Below are positions 45,361 to 53,870 of a stretch of 64,000 nucleotides of DNA, in pieces; the first letter of the stretch is position 1, and each line of letters opens with the position of its first letter. The stretch covers positions 1-64,000 of the forward strand of contig CAIJGA010000005.1 in NCBI GenBank assembly GCA_903820085.1, given 5' to 3'. This stretch comes from an uncultured Chlorobiaceae bacterium. Its GTDB lineage: Bacteria; Bacteroidota; Chlorobiia; Chlorobiales; Chlorobiaceae. The position numbers and the translations under genes are program-made. The notes beneath the pieces are model-generated. The model was not told where the DNA came from and did no database searches. It saw only the letters and a list, made by a program, of their open reading frames with translations.

Positions 45361-46815
45361 CTATTTTGTTTTGGAGCCTGTCTGGCGATGTTCGTAATCG
45401 TGATAGTAGCCCACTTCAACATTTTCAAGGATTGCCAGCGCGTCATCGGTCAGGACGGCCAGTGAGGAGTATAGTGTCAGCAGATAGGAGGCGACGCCAA
45501 GCTTGTCGAGACCCATCAGGCGTGCTGAAAGGCTCGGGCTGATCTCTCCGGGGATTCCGGCCTGATGCAGACCAACTACGCCTTGCTCATTTTCGCCGAC
45601 ACGCAGGAGGATAATATTTGTTGTGCCGTGACCCGATTTGTTGTTCTTGTTGATTTCAAGCTTGTCGCTTGGAATAAGCGGTACACCGCGCCAGGTCAGG
45701 ACAGGTGTTCCGAAGAGATTGATGGTTGGAGGCGGAACGCCGCGCCAGGTGCATTCACGCTCGAAGGCGGCAATGGCTTTCGGGTGGGCAATAAAGAAGG
45801 CTGGCTTTTTCCAGACCTTCGTGAGCAGATCGTCAAGATCATCGGGTGTCGGTGTCCCGTAACGGGTGCTGATACGCTGGCCTGGATCGGCGGAGTGAAG
45901 GAGGCCAAACTCCCTGTTGTTGATAAATTCCCACTCCTGGCGTTCCTTGATGCCCTCAATGGTGAGACGCATCTGCTGCTCTATCTGGTTGTAGGGTTCA
46001 TTGTAAAGGTCGGAAACCCTTGTATGGACACGAACAACGGTCTGTATGGCCTGGAGCGAGTATTCGCGAGGTTTGTTTGAATAATCGACGTAAGTCTCAG
46101 GGATTTCAACATTCTCAGCAAAACCGGCAATAAGGTCAATATGCTTTTCGCCATGCTTGTTGACGGTCGAGCGGATTTTAAGGTATTCTGCGACTGAAGC
46201 CTGAAATGATTCCTTCAGTGAAGGGGATTCCTTGAAGAGCTTTTCGATATCGACACTGGAGAGCGAGAAATAGGAGCCGGGAGTAATGGTACGGATGGTG
46301 ACCGATGATGGCTTGTCGGAAACAAGATCTTCTTCACCGAAGTATTCTCCCTCAGAAAGCAGGGCGATACGAAGATCTTCTCCATGAAGGCCTTTGCTTA
46401 AAATTTCGACCTGGCCATGTGCAATGATGAAGATTTTATGGCGGTCCTCGCCTTCAAGAATCAGGGTATTGCCAAGCTCGGCTTCTTCAAGGACAAACTT
46501 TCTGGCAAGGTTGCTGATGATGTCGTCATCAAACGATGCAAAAAGCGGAATGCTTTTCAGGGATTCCGGTCTGAACGAGGCGGTGCCTCTATGAAAATCA
46601 ATGCCGATTCGCTCTGGTTTCTGCAGTTCAATTTTTGTGCGGTTGACTCGGTAGGTGCCGGAAGAGACATGAACCCACGGGAGCAGCTTCAACAGCCATC
46701 TCGGGGTTATGGAGTTCATCTGGGGAGCGGTTTTGGTCGTATTCGCCAGATTTCTTGCTACCGTAGTTGTTACACTGCGCTGTAACTGACTGTTGGGTTC
46801 CTGTGTGTTTGACAT
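45361..46815 (-). CDS. Family 2 encapsulin shell protein with cyclic-nucleotide-binding domain (family 2B type)
   Basis: Predicted HK97-fold nanocompartment shell subunit. Residues 1-87 and about 213-484 form the encapsulin part (VTTTVARNLANTTKTAPQM at the N-terminus, EYSLQAIQTVVRVHTRVSDL, ISTRYGTPTPDDLDDLLTKV, INLFGTPVLTWRGVPLIPSD). Residues 88-212 are an inserted cNMP-binding-like domain (SIPLFASFDDDIISNLARKF, YFGEEDLVSDKPSSVTIRT). The ligand cassette has Ser-Ser where cAMP binders usually have Arg-x-Ala, so binding of a cyclic nucleotide is doubtful. The cargo desulfurase is 83 bp downstream and cysK 66 bp upstream. The length of 484 is explained by the insertion into the ~310-residue core. 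Confidence 0.92.
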   Translation of the reverse strand: MSNTQEPNSQLQRSVTTTVARNLANTTKTAPQMNSITPRWLLKLLPWVHVSSGTYRVNRTKIELQKPERIGIDFHRGTASFRPESLKSIPLFASFDDDIISNLARKFVLEEAELGNTLILEGEDRHKIFIIAHGQVEILSKGLHGEDLRIALLSEGEYFGEEDLVSDKPSSVTIRTITPGSYFSLSSVDIEKLFKESPSLKESFQASVAEYLKIRSTVNKHGEKHIDLIAGFAENVEIPETYVDYSNKPREYSLQAIQTVVRVHTRVSDLYNEPYNQIEQQMRLTIEGIKERQEWEFINNREFGLLHSADPGQRISTRYGTPTPDDLDDLLTKVWKKPAFFIAHPKAIAAFERECTWRGVPPPTINLFGTPVLTWRGVPLIPSDKLEINKNNKSGHGTTNIILLRVGENEQGVVGLHQAGIPGEISPSLSARLMGLDKLGVASYLLTLYSSLAVLTDDALAILENVEVGYYHDYEHRQTGSKTK

Positions 46816-46881
46816 GTTTATGCGCTGGTTTAGAAGTGATCGGTGAACTATTTGGTTTTAGCACCAAAAACGGTCTTTTTT

Positions 46882-47835
46882 TTAAAGAAGGACGGGTTCA
46901 GTTTCGAACTGGTAGAGCAATGTCGAAAGATAACGTTCGCCGGTATCGGGCAGAATTACGACAATACGCTTTCCCTGGTTCTCTTCGCGTTGTGCAAGTT
47001 GCAGGGCGGCGTAAACGGCTGCTCCTGACGATATGCCGACAATCAGTCCCTCTGTTCTGGCAAGTTCACGACCGGTGCGCAGGGCATCTTCATTTCTTAC
47101 CGGAATAATTTCATCGATAATGTCTCTGTTGAGGATATCGGGCAGAAAGCCTGCGCCAATGCCCTGTATTTTATGCGGTCCAGGTTTGCCGCCAGCAATA
47201 ACCTGCGAGTCGAACGGCTCCACAGCAATGATTTTTATTGCAGGGTTCCGCTCCTTGAGTACCTCTCCAACGCCGGTAATGGTGCCGCCGGTGCCGACGC
47301 CACTGACAAAAAAGTCAATTTGACCATCGGTATCGTTCCAGATCTCTACGGCTGTTGTTGTGCGGTGGATTTGAGGATTTGCGGGGTTATTGAATTGCTG
47401 GGGGATAAATGAATTCGGATAGATGAAGTGCAGTTCATTGGCTTTTTTGATTGCGCCAAGCATTCCTTCTGAGCCCGGAGTCAGAACCAGTTCAGCACCT
47501 AGCGCTTTAAGGAGGTTTCTGCGTTCAGTACTCATGGTCTCGGGCATGGCAAGGATCAGGCGGTACCCTTTGGATGCAGCGATAAACGCCAGCGCGATGC
47601 CGGTATTGCCGCTTGTCGGCTCAATGATGACACTTTCGCTGTTGATAAGGCCCTGTTTTTCGGCCTCTTCGATCATTGAAAAACCGATGCGGTCCTTGAC
47701 ACTGCCACCGGGATTGAAGTATTCGAGTTTGGCAATAATTGTTGCCCCGGCCTCATGTTCTCGACTGAAATTTTCCAGTTCAAGAAGAGGTGTGTTGCCG
47801 ATAAGATCGGTCAGCTTTTTTGCAATACGTCCCAT
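46882..47835 (-). CDS. cysK: Cysteine synthase A
   Basis: PLP enzyme making L-cysteine from O-acetylserine and sulfide. Blocks: [16 protein letters not shown], the PLP lysine in [54 protein letters not shown], and the C-terminal [20 protein letters not shown]. 317 residues, typical. It is first in the minus-strand run cysK, encapsulin, cysteine desulfurase, so it would supply cysteine to the encapsulated desulfurase. Two copies of TAATTATTTAA lie 50-105 bp upstream and may be regulatory. Confidence 0.94.
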   Translation of the reverse strand: MGRIAKKLTDLIGNTPLLELENFSREHEAGATIIAKLEYFNPGGSVKDRIGFSMIEEAEKQGLINSESVIIEPTSGNTGIALAFIAASKGYRLILAMPETMSTERRNLLKALGAELVLTPGSEGMLGAIKKANELHFIYPNSFIPQQFNNPANPQIHRTTTAVEIWNDTDGQIDFFVSGVGTGGTITGVGEVLKERNPAIKIIAVEPFDSQVIAGGKPGPHKIQGIGAGFLPDILNRDIIDEIIPVRNEDALRTGRELARTEGLIVGISSGAAVYAALQLAQREENQGKRIVVILPDTGERYLSTLLYQFETEPVLL

Positions 47836-48214
47836 GGCTGGTGATTTTTATAACGGTGTGGGCTGTCGAGTATGGTAACAATCGTTAATTATTTAATGAG
47901 GTACTGTAAGGTTTTTCTTTGGCATTTCCTAATTATTTAACAGGAAAAGATGCCGCTATTTTTGCCTTATTTTCGCTATTTTCCTCGTACTTACAAATAT
48001 ATCAGCGCTTTGAAAATTGTCTTTGTAAAGTTGGCAAAGAATGGTAAATTTTCGCCAGATTGACTGGTGAGTCTGAACGAGTTGCATTTTCTTTCTACAG
48101 TTTCAATGCAGACAACATTCCCGACCAGGTATTGGAAAAAGACCATGAGTTCGATGCCTCTCCTTTCTGTCTTGATATCAATGCCGGGTTTTGTCAACGT
48201 CCAACTCATTGGAT
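47836..48214. promoter_or_regulatory. Divergent control region of cysK/encapsulin and NRAMP-like operons
   Basis: A ~380-bp gap without a recognised gene, between divergent operons. It is AT-rich, with a TAATTATTTAA direct repeat at 47886-47896 and 47930-47940, spaced 44 bp (about four helical turns), on the cysK side. This arrangement could be an operator for a sulfur or cysteine regulator. No specific regulator site can be named. Confidence 0.4.
47886..47940. repeat. Paired TAATTATTTAA direct repeat
   Basis: Two identical 11-mers, 47886-47896 and 47930-47940, spaced 44 bp centre to centre, upstream of cysK on the minus strand. A dimeric regulator could bind both on one face of the helix. 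AT-rich chance occurrence is possible. Confidence 0.35.
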
Positions 48215-49483
48215 ATGGATTTTTTTTCCCTCCTCTACTTCCGGTTTAAAAAAGTCTGGAAAGCGGTTCGCCTCTACCTGGTAATTGCCGGCCCTGGCCT
48301 TGTGGTGATGATTGCTGACAATGATGCCGGTGGAATTACTACATATGCTGCTACAGGCGCCAAATATGGTTATCACCTGATATGGTTTTTGCTTCTCCTT
48401 ATTCCTGTAGCTTATTATGTTCAGGAGATGACGGTGAGGCTGGGAGCGGTGACGAAGCGTGGACATGCTGAGGCAATTTTTGAGAGTTTTGGTGCTTTCT
48501 GGGGATGGTTTTCTCTTCTTGATCTGATGATTGTCGACTGGCTGACGCTGGTCACTGAATTTGTGGGGATGACTGCGGCGTTAAGCATTTTTGGAGTGCC
48601 TGCCTGGCTAACCGTGATTCTCGTTGTCTTGCTCATGAGCGTCATTGTTCTTAATGGGCGCTATTGGACCTGGGAAAAAATTGCACTGGGATTTTGCTTG
48701 CTGAACCTGATCTATATTCCAGCAGCATTCATGGTCAATCCCTCACTTTCCGACATTGCCGGTCAGGGTCTTATTCCCAATCTTCCCGGTGGCTTGAACA
48801 ATGAGCTTTTTTTTCTGCTCATGGCCAATATCGGAACCACTATTGCTCCATGGATGCTCTTTTTCCAGCAAAGCTCAGTTGTTGACAAGGGATTGCAGGA
48901 AAAAGATATCAAAATGGGCAAGCTTGATACCTTTATCGGCTCTATAATTACGGTTTCGATTGCGATTTTTATTGTGATTGTTACCGGGACACTGCTCCAT
49001 GGGGCTCCGATTGATGATGCCGCAACCGCAGCCAGAATGCTGATGAAAACGAACCACTATATCGGGGCGTTCATGGCCATAGGGCTCTTTGATGCCGGTC
49101 TGCTTGGGGCAATCTGCATATCGCTGGCAAGTTCATGGGCCTTTGGTGAGATTTTTGGATGGGCGCATTCACTCAATACGAAGGTGAAGGAAGCTCCCTG
49201 GTTTTATATCTCCTTTTTCTTTACCCTCGCCACAGCTGGTGTTGTTCCCCTTATTCCGGGCGCTCCGCTTGTGCTGATTACTCTTTTTGTTCAGGTTGTT
49301 GCCGTTACGCTTCTGCCTGCCGCGCTGGTGTTTCTGATTCTATTGCTCAACGACAAAAAGACGATGGGGGAGTATGCCAATAGTCGTTTGCAAAATATTG
49401 TCAGCACGACGATTGTTGTGGCAATTATCATACTTTCGACGATGTATGGCGTCAGTGCGCTTTTTCCCAACCTTTTTCAGTAA
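48215..49483 (+). CDS. NRAMP-family divalent cation transporter with atypical metal-site motifs
   Basis: Inner-membrane transporter of the NRAMP fold, about 11 hydrophobic segments. In TM1 the canonical DPGN is replaced by ADNDAGG (in VIAGPGLVVMIADNDAGGI), and in TM6 the MPH block with the metal-binding Met is replaced by NIGTTIAPWMLFFQQ. This departs from Mn/Fe carriers and resembles NRAMP-related proteins that take harder ions such as Mg2+. The start at ATG 48215 is preferred; a TTG at 48191 is in frame. Downstream on the same strand, a 58-residue membrane protein and a PRC/MgtE_N/CBS protein follow closely, suggesting a gated cation uptake or efflux unit. Confidence 0.88.
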   Translation: MDFFSLLYFRFKKVWKAVRLYLVIAGPGLVVMIADNDAGGITTYAATGAKYGYHLIWFLLLLIPVAYYVQEMTVRLGAVTKRGHAEAIFESFGAFWGWFSLLDLMIVDWLTLVTEFVGMTAALSIFGVPAWLTVILVVLLMSVIVLNGRYWTWEKIALGFCLLNLIYIPAAFMVNPSLSDIAGQGLIPNLPGGLNNELFFLLMANIGTTIAPWMLFFQQSSVVDKGLQEKDIKMGKLDTFIGSIITVSIAIFIVIVTGTLLHGAPIDDAATAARMLMKTNHYIGAFMAIGLFDAGLLGAICISLASSWAFGEIFGWAHSLNTKVKEAPWFYISFFFTLATAGVVPLIPGAPLVLITLFVQVVAVTLLPAALVFLILLLNDKKTMGEYANSRLQNIVSTTIVVAIIILSTMYGVSALFPNLFQ

Positions 49484-49499
49484 TTGAGGATATCAGGCC

Positions 49500-49676
49500 A
49501 TGAGGATGATCAATCAGTTTTTCAGCAAGATCCGTGAAATTAACCAGCGCTATTCCAAGCCAACGGTTGAAATGTCGCGGGCGGTCAAAATCTCTTTGGC
49601 TGTACTCCGGGTTTATCTCTTTCTTCTGGTGTTGCTGATGATCTATAAATTCATCACGGTTATCAAGGTTGTATAA
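49500..49676 (+). CDS. Small membrane protein (58 residues)
   Basis: ATG 49500 behind TTGAGGATATCAGG encodes MRMINQFFSKIREINQRYSK then a single hydrophobic helix (VLRVYLFLLVLLMIYKFITV) near the C-terminus. It sits 16 bp after the NRAMP-like gene and 12 bp before the MgtE_N/CBS gene, so it is almost certainly translated with them. No family recognised. It may be an accessory subunit or assembly factor of the transporter. Confidence 0.7.
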   Translation: MRMINQFFSKIREINQRYSKPTVEMSRAVKISLAVLRVYLFLLVLLMIYKFITVIKVV

Positions 49677-49688
49677 ACGGAAATACCA

Positions 49689-50939
49689 ATGGTTACAGTA
49701 CTGGATCGTGAGTTTTTTCTGAGTGAGATTGTCGGGCGCCGCATTTACCTGAAATCGAATTCAATTGGCAAGCTTAAAGATGTTGTCATACAGGAGAATG
49801 CGGGTAAAATTCCCGAAGTAACCCATATACTGGTTCACCGTCCCTATGGTGACCCTCGTCTCTTGATTCCCTGGGAAAAAATAACCCTGATTTCAAACAC
49901 TGAAATTGTTTCGGACATAACCAGCACTGAGGGTTATGAATTGAACCCGCTCGACAACCACATTTTTCTTAAAGACTATATCCTCGACAAGAAAATTCTT
50001 GATATGGATGGTCATGAGGTTGAGGTTGTTTATGATGTCAAACTGCTCTTTCAGAATGAAAGGCTTTTTGTCAGCGAAGTGGATTTTAACCGTTTTCGCA
50101 TCCTGAGAAGGATGGGCTTTAAAAAGCTTGCAAACTATCTTGCACGGTACAAGGAGGGTTCCAGTATTTCATGGCTTTATGTTCAGCCGCTTCCGGAAAC
50201 AATCGGAAGTTTTGAAGGGAACGTCAAGCTCAATGTGCTCAAGGAAAATATCAATGACATTCATCCTGTGGATCTCGCTGATATTCTTGAAGAGCTGGAG
50301 GGCAATCAACGCCTGGCGGTTTTTAACGAGATTGAGCCGGAACTGGCATCAGATACTCTTGAAGAGGTTGAACCAAGAGTTCAGCGTGAACTTATCCGTT
50401 CAATGCAAAAAGAGAGGGCTGCTGGATTGATCAATGAAATGAGCCCTGCACAGGTTGCCGAAATACTCTCGATATTGCCGGCATCTGATGCTGATGAGAT
50501 TATCGAGTTTGTTGATTATGAAAGCAAGCAGCGGGTACAGCAGATCATCGAGCAGAATGATGAAAACATCATGCTCTATTCCACACAGAAAGTGATCAAA
50601 CGTCCTGTCGAGACGATTGTCAAGGATGTTATCGATAATTTCCGTGCTGTTGCCGGGGATATGGATGTTATTATGTATGTTTACGTTGTTGATACGGACA
50701 ATATTCTTCAGGGTGTTGTCGATATCAGGGAGCTGATCGCAGCCGATCCGGAGCAGTCGTTGGGTGAAATCATGACAGACAGTCTTATCACGCTCAACCA
50801 GGACGATACGCTTCATGATGCTGTTGATATGTTTTTCCGTTATTCATTTCGGGCAATTCCGATAACTGATGACAATGATTATCTGCTCGGTGTTGTCTCT
50901 TTTCATGATATCAAGGGGGTTAAGCCACGGTTCGATTAA
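49689..50939 (+). CDS. PRC-barrel/MgtE_N/CBS regulatory protein
   Basis: A soluble 416-residue protein. The N-terminal half holds PRC-barrel-like units (FLSEIVGRRIYLKSNSIGKL, DYILDKKILDMDGHEVEVVY). Then comes an MgtE N-terminal superhelical domain (about 190-295, IHPVDLADILEELEGNQRLA, MSPAQVAEILSILPASDADE) and a pair of CBS domains (about 305-416, SLGEIMTDSLITLNQDDTLH, FRAIPITDDNDYLLGVVSFH). In MgtE these cytosolic domains sense Mg2+ and close the channel, but here there is no membrane domain. With the NRAMP-like transporter in the same unit, it is probably a detached sensor/gate. Confidence 0.88.
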   Translation: MVTVLDREFFLSEIVGRRIYLKSNSIGKLKDVVIQENAGKIPEVTHILVHRPYGDPRLLIPWEKITLISNTEIVSDITSTEGYELNPLDNHIFLKDYILDKKILDMDGHEVEVVYDVKLLFQNERLFVSEVDFNRFRILRRMGFKKLANYLARYKEGSSISWLYVQPLPETIGSFEGNVKLNVLKENINDIHPVDLADILEELEGNQRLAVFNEIEPELASDTLEEVEPRVQRELIRSMQKERAAGLINEMSPAQVAEILSILPASDADEIIEFVDYESKQRVQQIIEQNDENIMLYSTQKVIKRPVETIVKDVIDNFRAVAGDMDVIMYVYVVDTDNILQGVVDIRELIAADPEQSLGEIMTDSLITLNQDDTLHDAVDMFFRYSFRAIPITDDNDYLLGVVSFHDIKGVKPRFD

Positions 50940-51011
50940 CTGAAAAAAACCTGCTTTTTCCTGATATTTTTTAAACTCACCGGGAAAAATCAACCAGGTG
51001 CAATCAGTTTC

Positions 51012-51512
51012 ATGACAGTTGACAGGGCTTTGAACGATAAGATGACGCGTGCTCTCAGGGGCATAGCCCTTTTTGAAGCCTGCAAGGGGTTACTGGTACT
51101 TTTTGCCGGTTTGGCGTTATTTTCATTTATCCATCAAAATGTTCAGATTGCGGCCGAACAACTTGTCAGCCATCTGCATCTCAATCCGGCAAAAAACATC
51201 CCAAGGATTTTTATTGAAGCGGCCGGTAACTTGACTGATCGGCATATACTTTTTCTGGCACTGTTTGCATTGCTCTACGCCTGCATGCGCTTTGTTGAGT
51301 CTTACGGACTCTGGTTTGCAAAGCGATGGGCTGAATGGTTTGCGCTCTTAAGCGGGTGCGTCTACCTGCCGATTGAACTGCACGAACTTATCAAAGGTGT
51401 TACGTTGTTCAAGATTGTGTTGGTCTTGATCAACCTTATTATTGTGCTGTATATGGCCGTTATGCTGAAACAAAACGGGAGAAAGCATGTTGGAAAACAA
51501 ACAGATATCTAA
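51012..51512 (+). CDS. DUF2127 family membrane protein
   Basis: A 166-residue protein with four hydrophobic segments. The DUF2127 marks are visible: LRGIALFEACKGLLVLFAGL, then FALLYACMRFVESYGLWFAK (E and YGLW), and WAEWFALLSGCVYLPIELHE. Function unknown. It is on the same strand 72 bp after the MgtE_N/CBS gene and before the sigma factor. Linkage to either is uncertain. Confidence 0.83.
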   Translation: MTVDRALNDKMTRALRGIALFEACKGLLVLFAGLALFSFIHQNVQIAAEQLVSHLHLNPAKNIPRIFIEAAGNLTDRHILFLALFALLYACMRFVESYGLWFAKRWAEWFALLSGCVYLPIELHELIKGVTLFKIVLVLINLIIVLYMAVMLKQNGRKHVGKQTDI

Positions 51513-51595
51513 GTTTTGAGAGAAAACAGTCGGGCAGGGAGTTAACATTTCGTTTACGTATTGAACATAACGAACGACAGGATTTTTCACAAGAT

Positions 51596-52177
51596 ATGGC
51601 CGATACTCCAAAAGATCGAGAACAGCCGCAGTTCAGTGATCAGGATCTGGTTACAAAAACGATCAAAAACAAACAGGCTTTTGCAGCTATTGTTCATCGA
51701 TATGAAGCGCCTCTTTTAAGATATATCTCTCGCCTGGGATGTAAGGATTCTGCTGCCGCACAGGATCTGTTACAGGAGATATTTGTCAAAATCTTTGTTC
51801 ATCTCAATGATTATGATCACTCTCTTCAGTTTTCATCATGGATCTACAGAATCGCCCATAATGAAATAGTCAGTTTTTTTCGAAAGGAAAGGAGCCGTCC
51901 CAGCGTACTAACAAGAGGAGAGGATAATTATCTCTTTGAAAATATTGTTGATGATGCGGAGCTGATCGATCAGAAAAACCTGAGGTATACTGCACCTGAA
52001 ATAGGGAGAGCAGTTGGCCAGCTGGAGCAGAGGTACCGTGATATTATTGTGTTGAAGTTTTTTGAAGAAAAATCCTACGAAGAGATATCGGATATTCTGC
52101 AGATTCCTCAAGGCACAGTCGCCACACTCATCAGCCGAGCCAAGAAAAAGATAAAGATTTATTTGGAAAAGAGTTAG
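51596..52177 (+). CDS. ECF-type RNA polymerase sigma factor
   Basis: 193-residue sigma-70-family ECF factor. Region 2: LLQEIFVKIFVHLNDYDHSL and FSSWIYRIAHNEIVSFFRKE (promoter -10 recognition and core binding). Region 4: LEQRYRDIIVLKFFEEKSYE then EISDILQIPQGTVATLISRA (helix-turn-helix for -35). The next gene starts 11 bp after the stop and encodes a membrane protein that may be its anti-sigma factor. Regulon unknown. Confidence 0.92.
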   Translation: MADTPKDREQPQFSDQDLVTKTIKNKQAFAAIVHRYEAPLLRYISRLGCKDSAAAQDLLQEIFVKIFVHLNDYDHSLQFSSWIYRIAHNEIVSFFRKERSRPSVLTRGEDNYLFENIVDDAELIDQKNLRYTAPEIGRAVGQLEQRYRDIIVLKFFEEKSYEEISDILQIPQGTVATLISRAKKKIKIYLEKS

Positions 52178-52188
52178 CAGTCGAGCCT

Positions 52189-52977
52189 ATGCAAAAGGAG
52201 AGATCAGAATCCATACTGGAAGAAATTGAAAAAAGACATGTGGTCCCGATTCCGCGCTGGCATTTTCTTGTTAAGCGCTTCGGCTTTTGGATGCTTGCTG
52301 CTATTTCTGTACTGACCGGTGCCATATCTATGGCAACAGCGATGTATGTTTTTCTGGACCAGGATTTCATTGAAGATCACGGTTATATTAACCAGTATTT
52401 TATTGAGCGGCCGATCATAGCTGATATTATTTCAAGTATTCCCTATTTGTGGCTTGCTGCCCTGGTGCTGTTTACCCTGGTTGCATTTTTTGGAGTCAGG
52501 CACACAAAAAAAGGTTACCGTTATTCAGCTAAAATGGTTATTGCGGCCTCTCTGACGGCAAGTCTTTTGATCAGTGCCGGTCTGAACATGGTCGATATTG
52601 GCGAATATATCCACCGTTACCTCATTGAGAACGTCCATGTTTATAACAATCTGATCTATGCCAATGAGCATCGCTGGACGAATTCAGACAAAGGATTGCT
52701 TGGTGGAAAGGTTATTGAGGTCAACATGCGGAACCATTTTCTTGTTGTAAAAGATTTTAGCAAAGCTGTCTGGCACGTTGATATCAGCAAAGCCGAGGTG
52801 CATTCAAAAACTCGGATTGCTTCCGGCAAATATTTGAAAATTACCGGGGTAAAAACCGGAAAGAGAACTTTTCAGGCTTTTTCAATACAGGGTTGGGAAA
52901 AAAAATATCACAAGCGCGCCCTGCAGTCGCCAAAAATTACTCCGGCAAAAAGAGATAATATGATCACCACTCCTTGA
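52189..52977 (+). CDS. Membrane protein, possible anti-sigma partner
   Basis: A 262-residue protein. A 30-residue cytoplasmic N-terminus (MQKERSESILEEIEKRHVVP) precedes four hydrophobic segments (about 30-55, 83-106, 117-140 and a short one near 145). A C-terminal soluble domain follows, with an OB-like pattern (GLLGGKVIEVNMRNHFLVVK, VWHVDISKAEVHSKTRIASG). There is no zinc-binding anti-sigma motif (HxxxCxxC), so if it restrains the sigma factor it does so by a different interface. The close 11-bp spacing supports co-translation. Family not recognised. Confidence 0.7.
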   Translation: MQKERSESILEEIEKRHVVPIPRWHFLVKRFGFWMLAAISVLTGAISMATAMYVFLDQDFIEDHGYINQYFIERPIIADIISSIPYLWLAALVLFTLVAFFGVRHTKKGYRYSAKMVIAASLTASLLISAGLNMVDIGEYIHRYLIENVHVYNNLIYANEHRWTNSDKGLLGGKVIEVNMRNHFLVVKDFSKAVWHVDISKAEVHSKTRIASGKYLKITGVKTGKRTFQAFSIQGWEKKYHKRALQSPKITPAKRDNMITTP

Positions 52978-53178
52978 AATTTCAGTGTGCTCCTTTTTGT
53001 CGCCTTTGTTCCGCCATAGCTCTTCCCCGGATTTTATTTTCTCCATTTTCATCGCATGCCCTCAATCTCTTTTTCAGGGATCAGAAAAATAGTTGAAAGA
53101 ATATCGGGTATGAGACGTATTAATAATTGAGTGTTGTGCGGATTTAACGCAATGATATGAAAACAGTAAACATTGAAA

Positions 53179-53721
53179 ATGATGAATTATTCAGGAAGAT
53201 TTATTACCGTTTCGTCCCGAATCGTTACAGCTATAGCGCTTGGCGTTTTGCTGGTTTCTCCTCCGGTGTTTTCGGCACAGGGAGCCGAAAGGGTGGGTAT
53301 TGTTGATTCAGGCAAAATTTTGCGGCTGATGCCGGAAACCAGGCAAGCGGAAACAACCTTGCAGGCAACAGCAACTCCTGTGCGTAAAGAGCTTGACCGC
53401 ATGAACCAGGATTTGAAGAACTCGATTGCATCCTACGAGCAACAAAAGGGCACCCTTGCCAAAGCGATAAGAGCGCAAAAGGAAAAAGAGCTGTCAGTTA
53501 AGGCTCAAAGCTTTCAGAAATACCAACAGGTAAACAGTGACGCTCTTGAAAAGAAAAAACAGGCGCTTTTTTTGCCTATTCGGCAGAAAATACTGAATAC
53601 CATTATGTCGGTTGCGCAAAAAAACGGGTTCTCTGTTGTGCTTGAGAAAGGCGCTTCATTGTTTGTAACGCCCGATCATGATCTTACCTTCCAGGTCATG
53701 ACCCAGTTGCATATCAAGTAG
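53179..53721 (+). CDS. OmpH/Skp-family periplasmic chaperone-like protein
   Basis: Signal peptide (MMNYSGRFITVSSRIVTAIA ... VFSAQGAE) then the OmpH/Skp pattern: VGIVDSGKILRLMPETRQAE, a long amphipathic coiled coil (about residues 60-140, RKELDRMNQDLKNSIASYEQ), and the end strand NGFSVVLEKGASLFVTPDHD. Skp-type proteins hold unfolded outer-membrane proteins in the periplasm. The open frame begins at TTG 53173; the ATG at 53179 is preferred. Size (180) is typical. No lpxD or bamA neighbour, so it may be a paralogue. Confidence 0.85.
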   Translation: MMNYSGRFITVSSRIVTAIALGVLLVSPPVFSAQGAERVGIVDSGKILRLMPETRQAETTLQATATPVRKELDRMNQDLKNSIASYEQQKGTLAKAIRAQKEKELSVKAQSFQKYQQVNSDALEKKKQALFLPIRQKILNTIMSVAQKNGFSVVLEKGASLFVTPDHDLTFQVMTQLHIK

Positions 53722-53870
53722 CTTCAGTGTTCTGCCGGAAGAGGGTTTCGTGCAGTGGAAATTCTCAATACGCTTTTACTGAACAAACAAACGGTGTGAG
53801 AGGATTTTGCTAAAACATCGAAGTGAGAACTTTTTTCTCGCCATTAAACTAACCTGAAAACAGGAGAATT

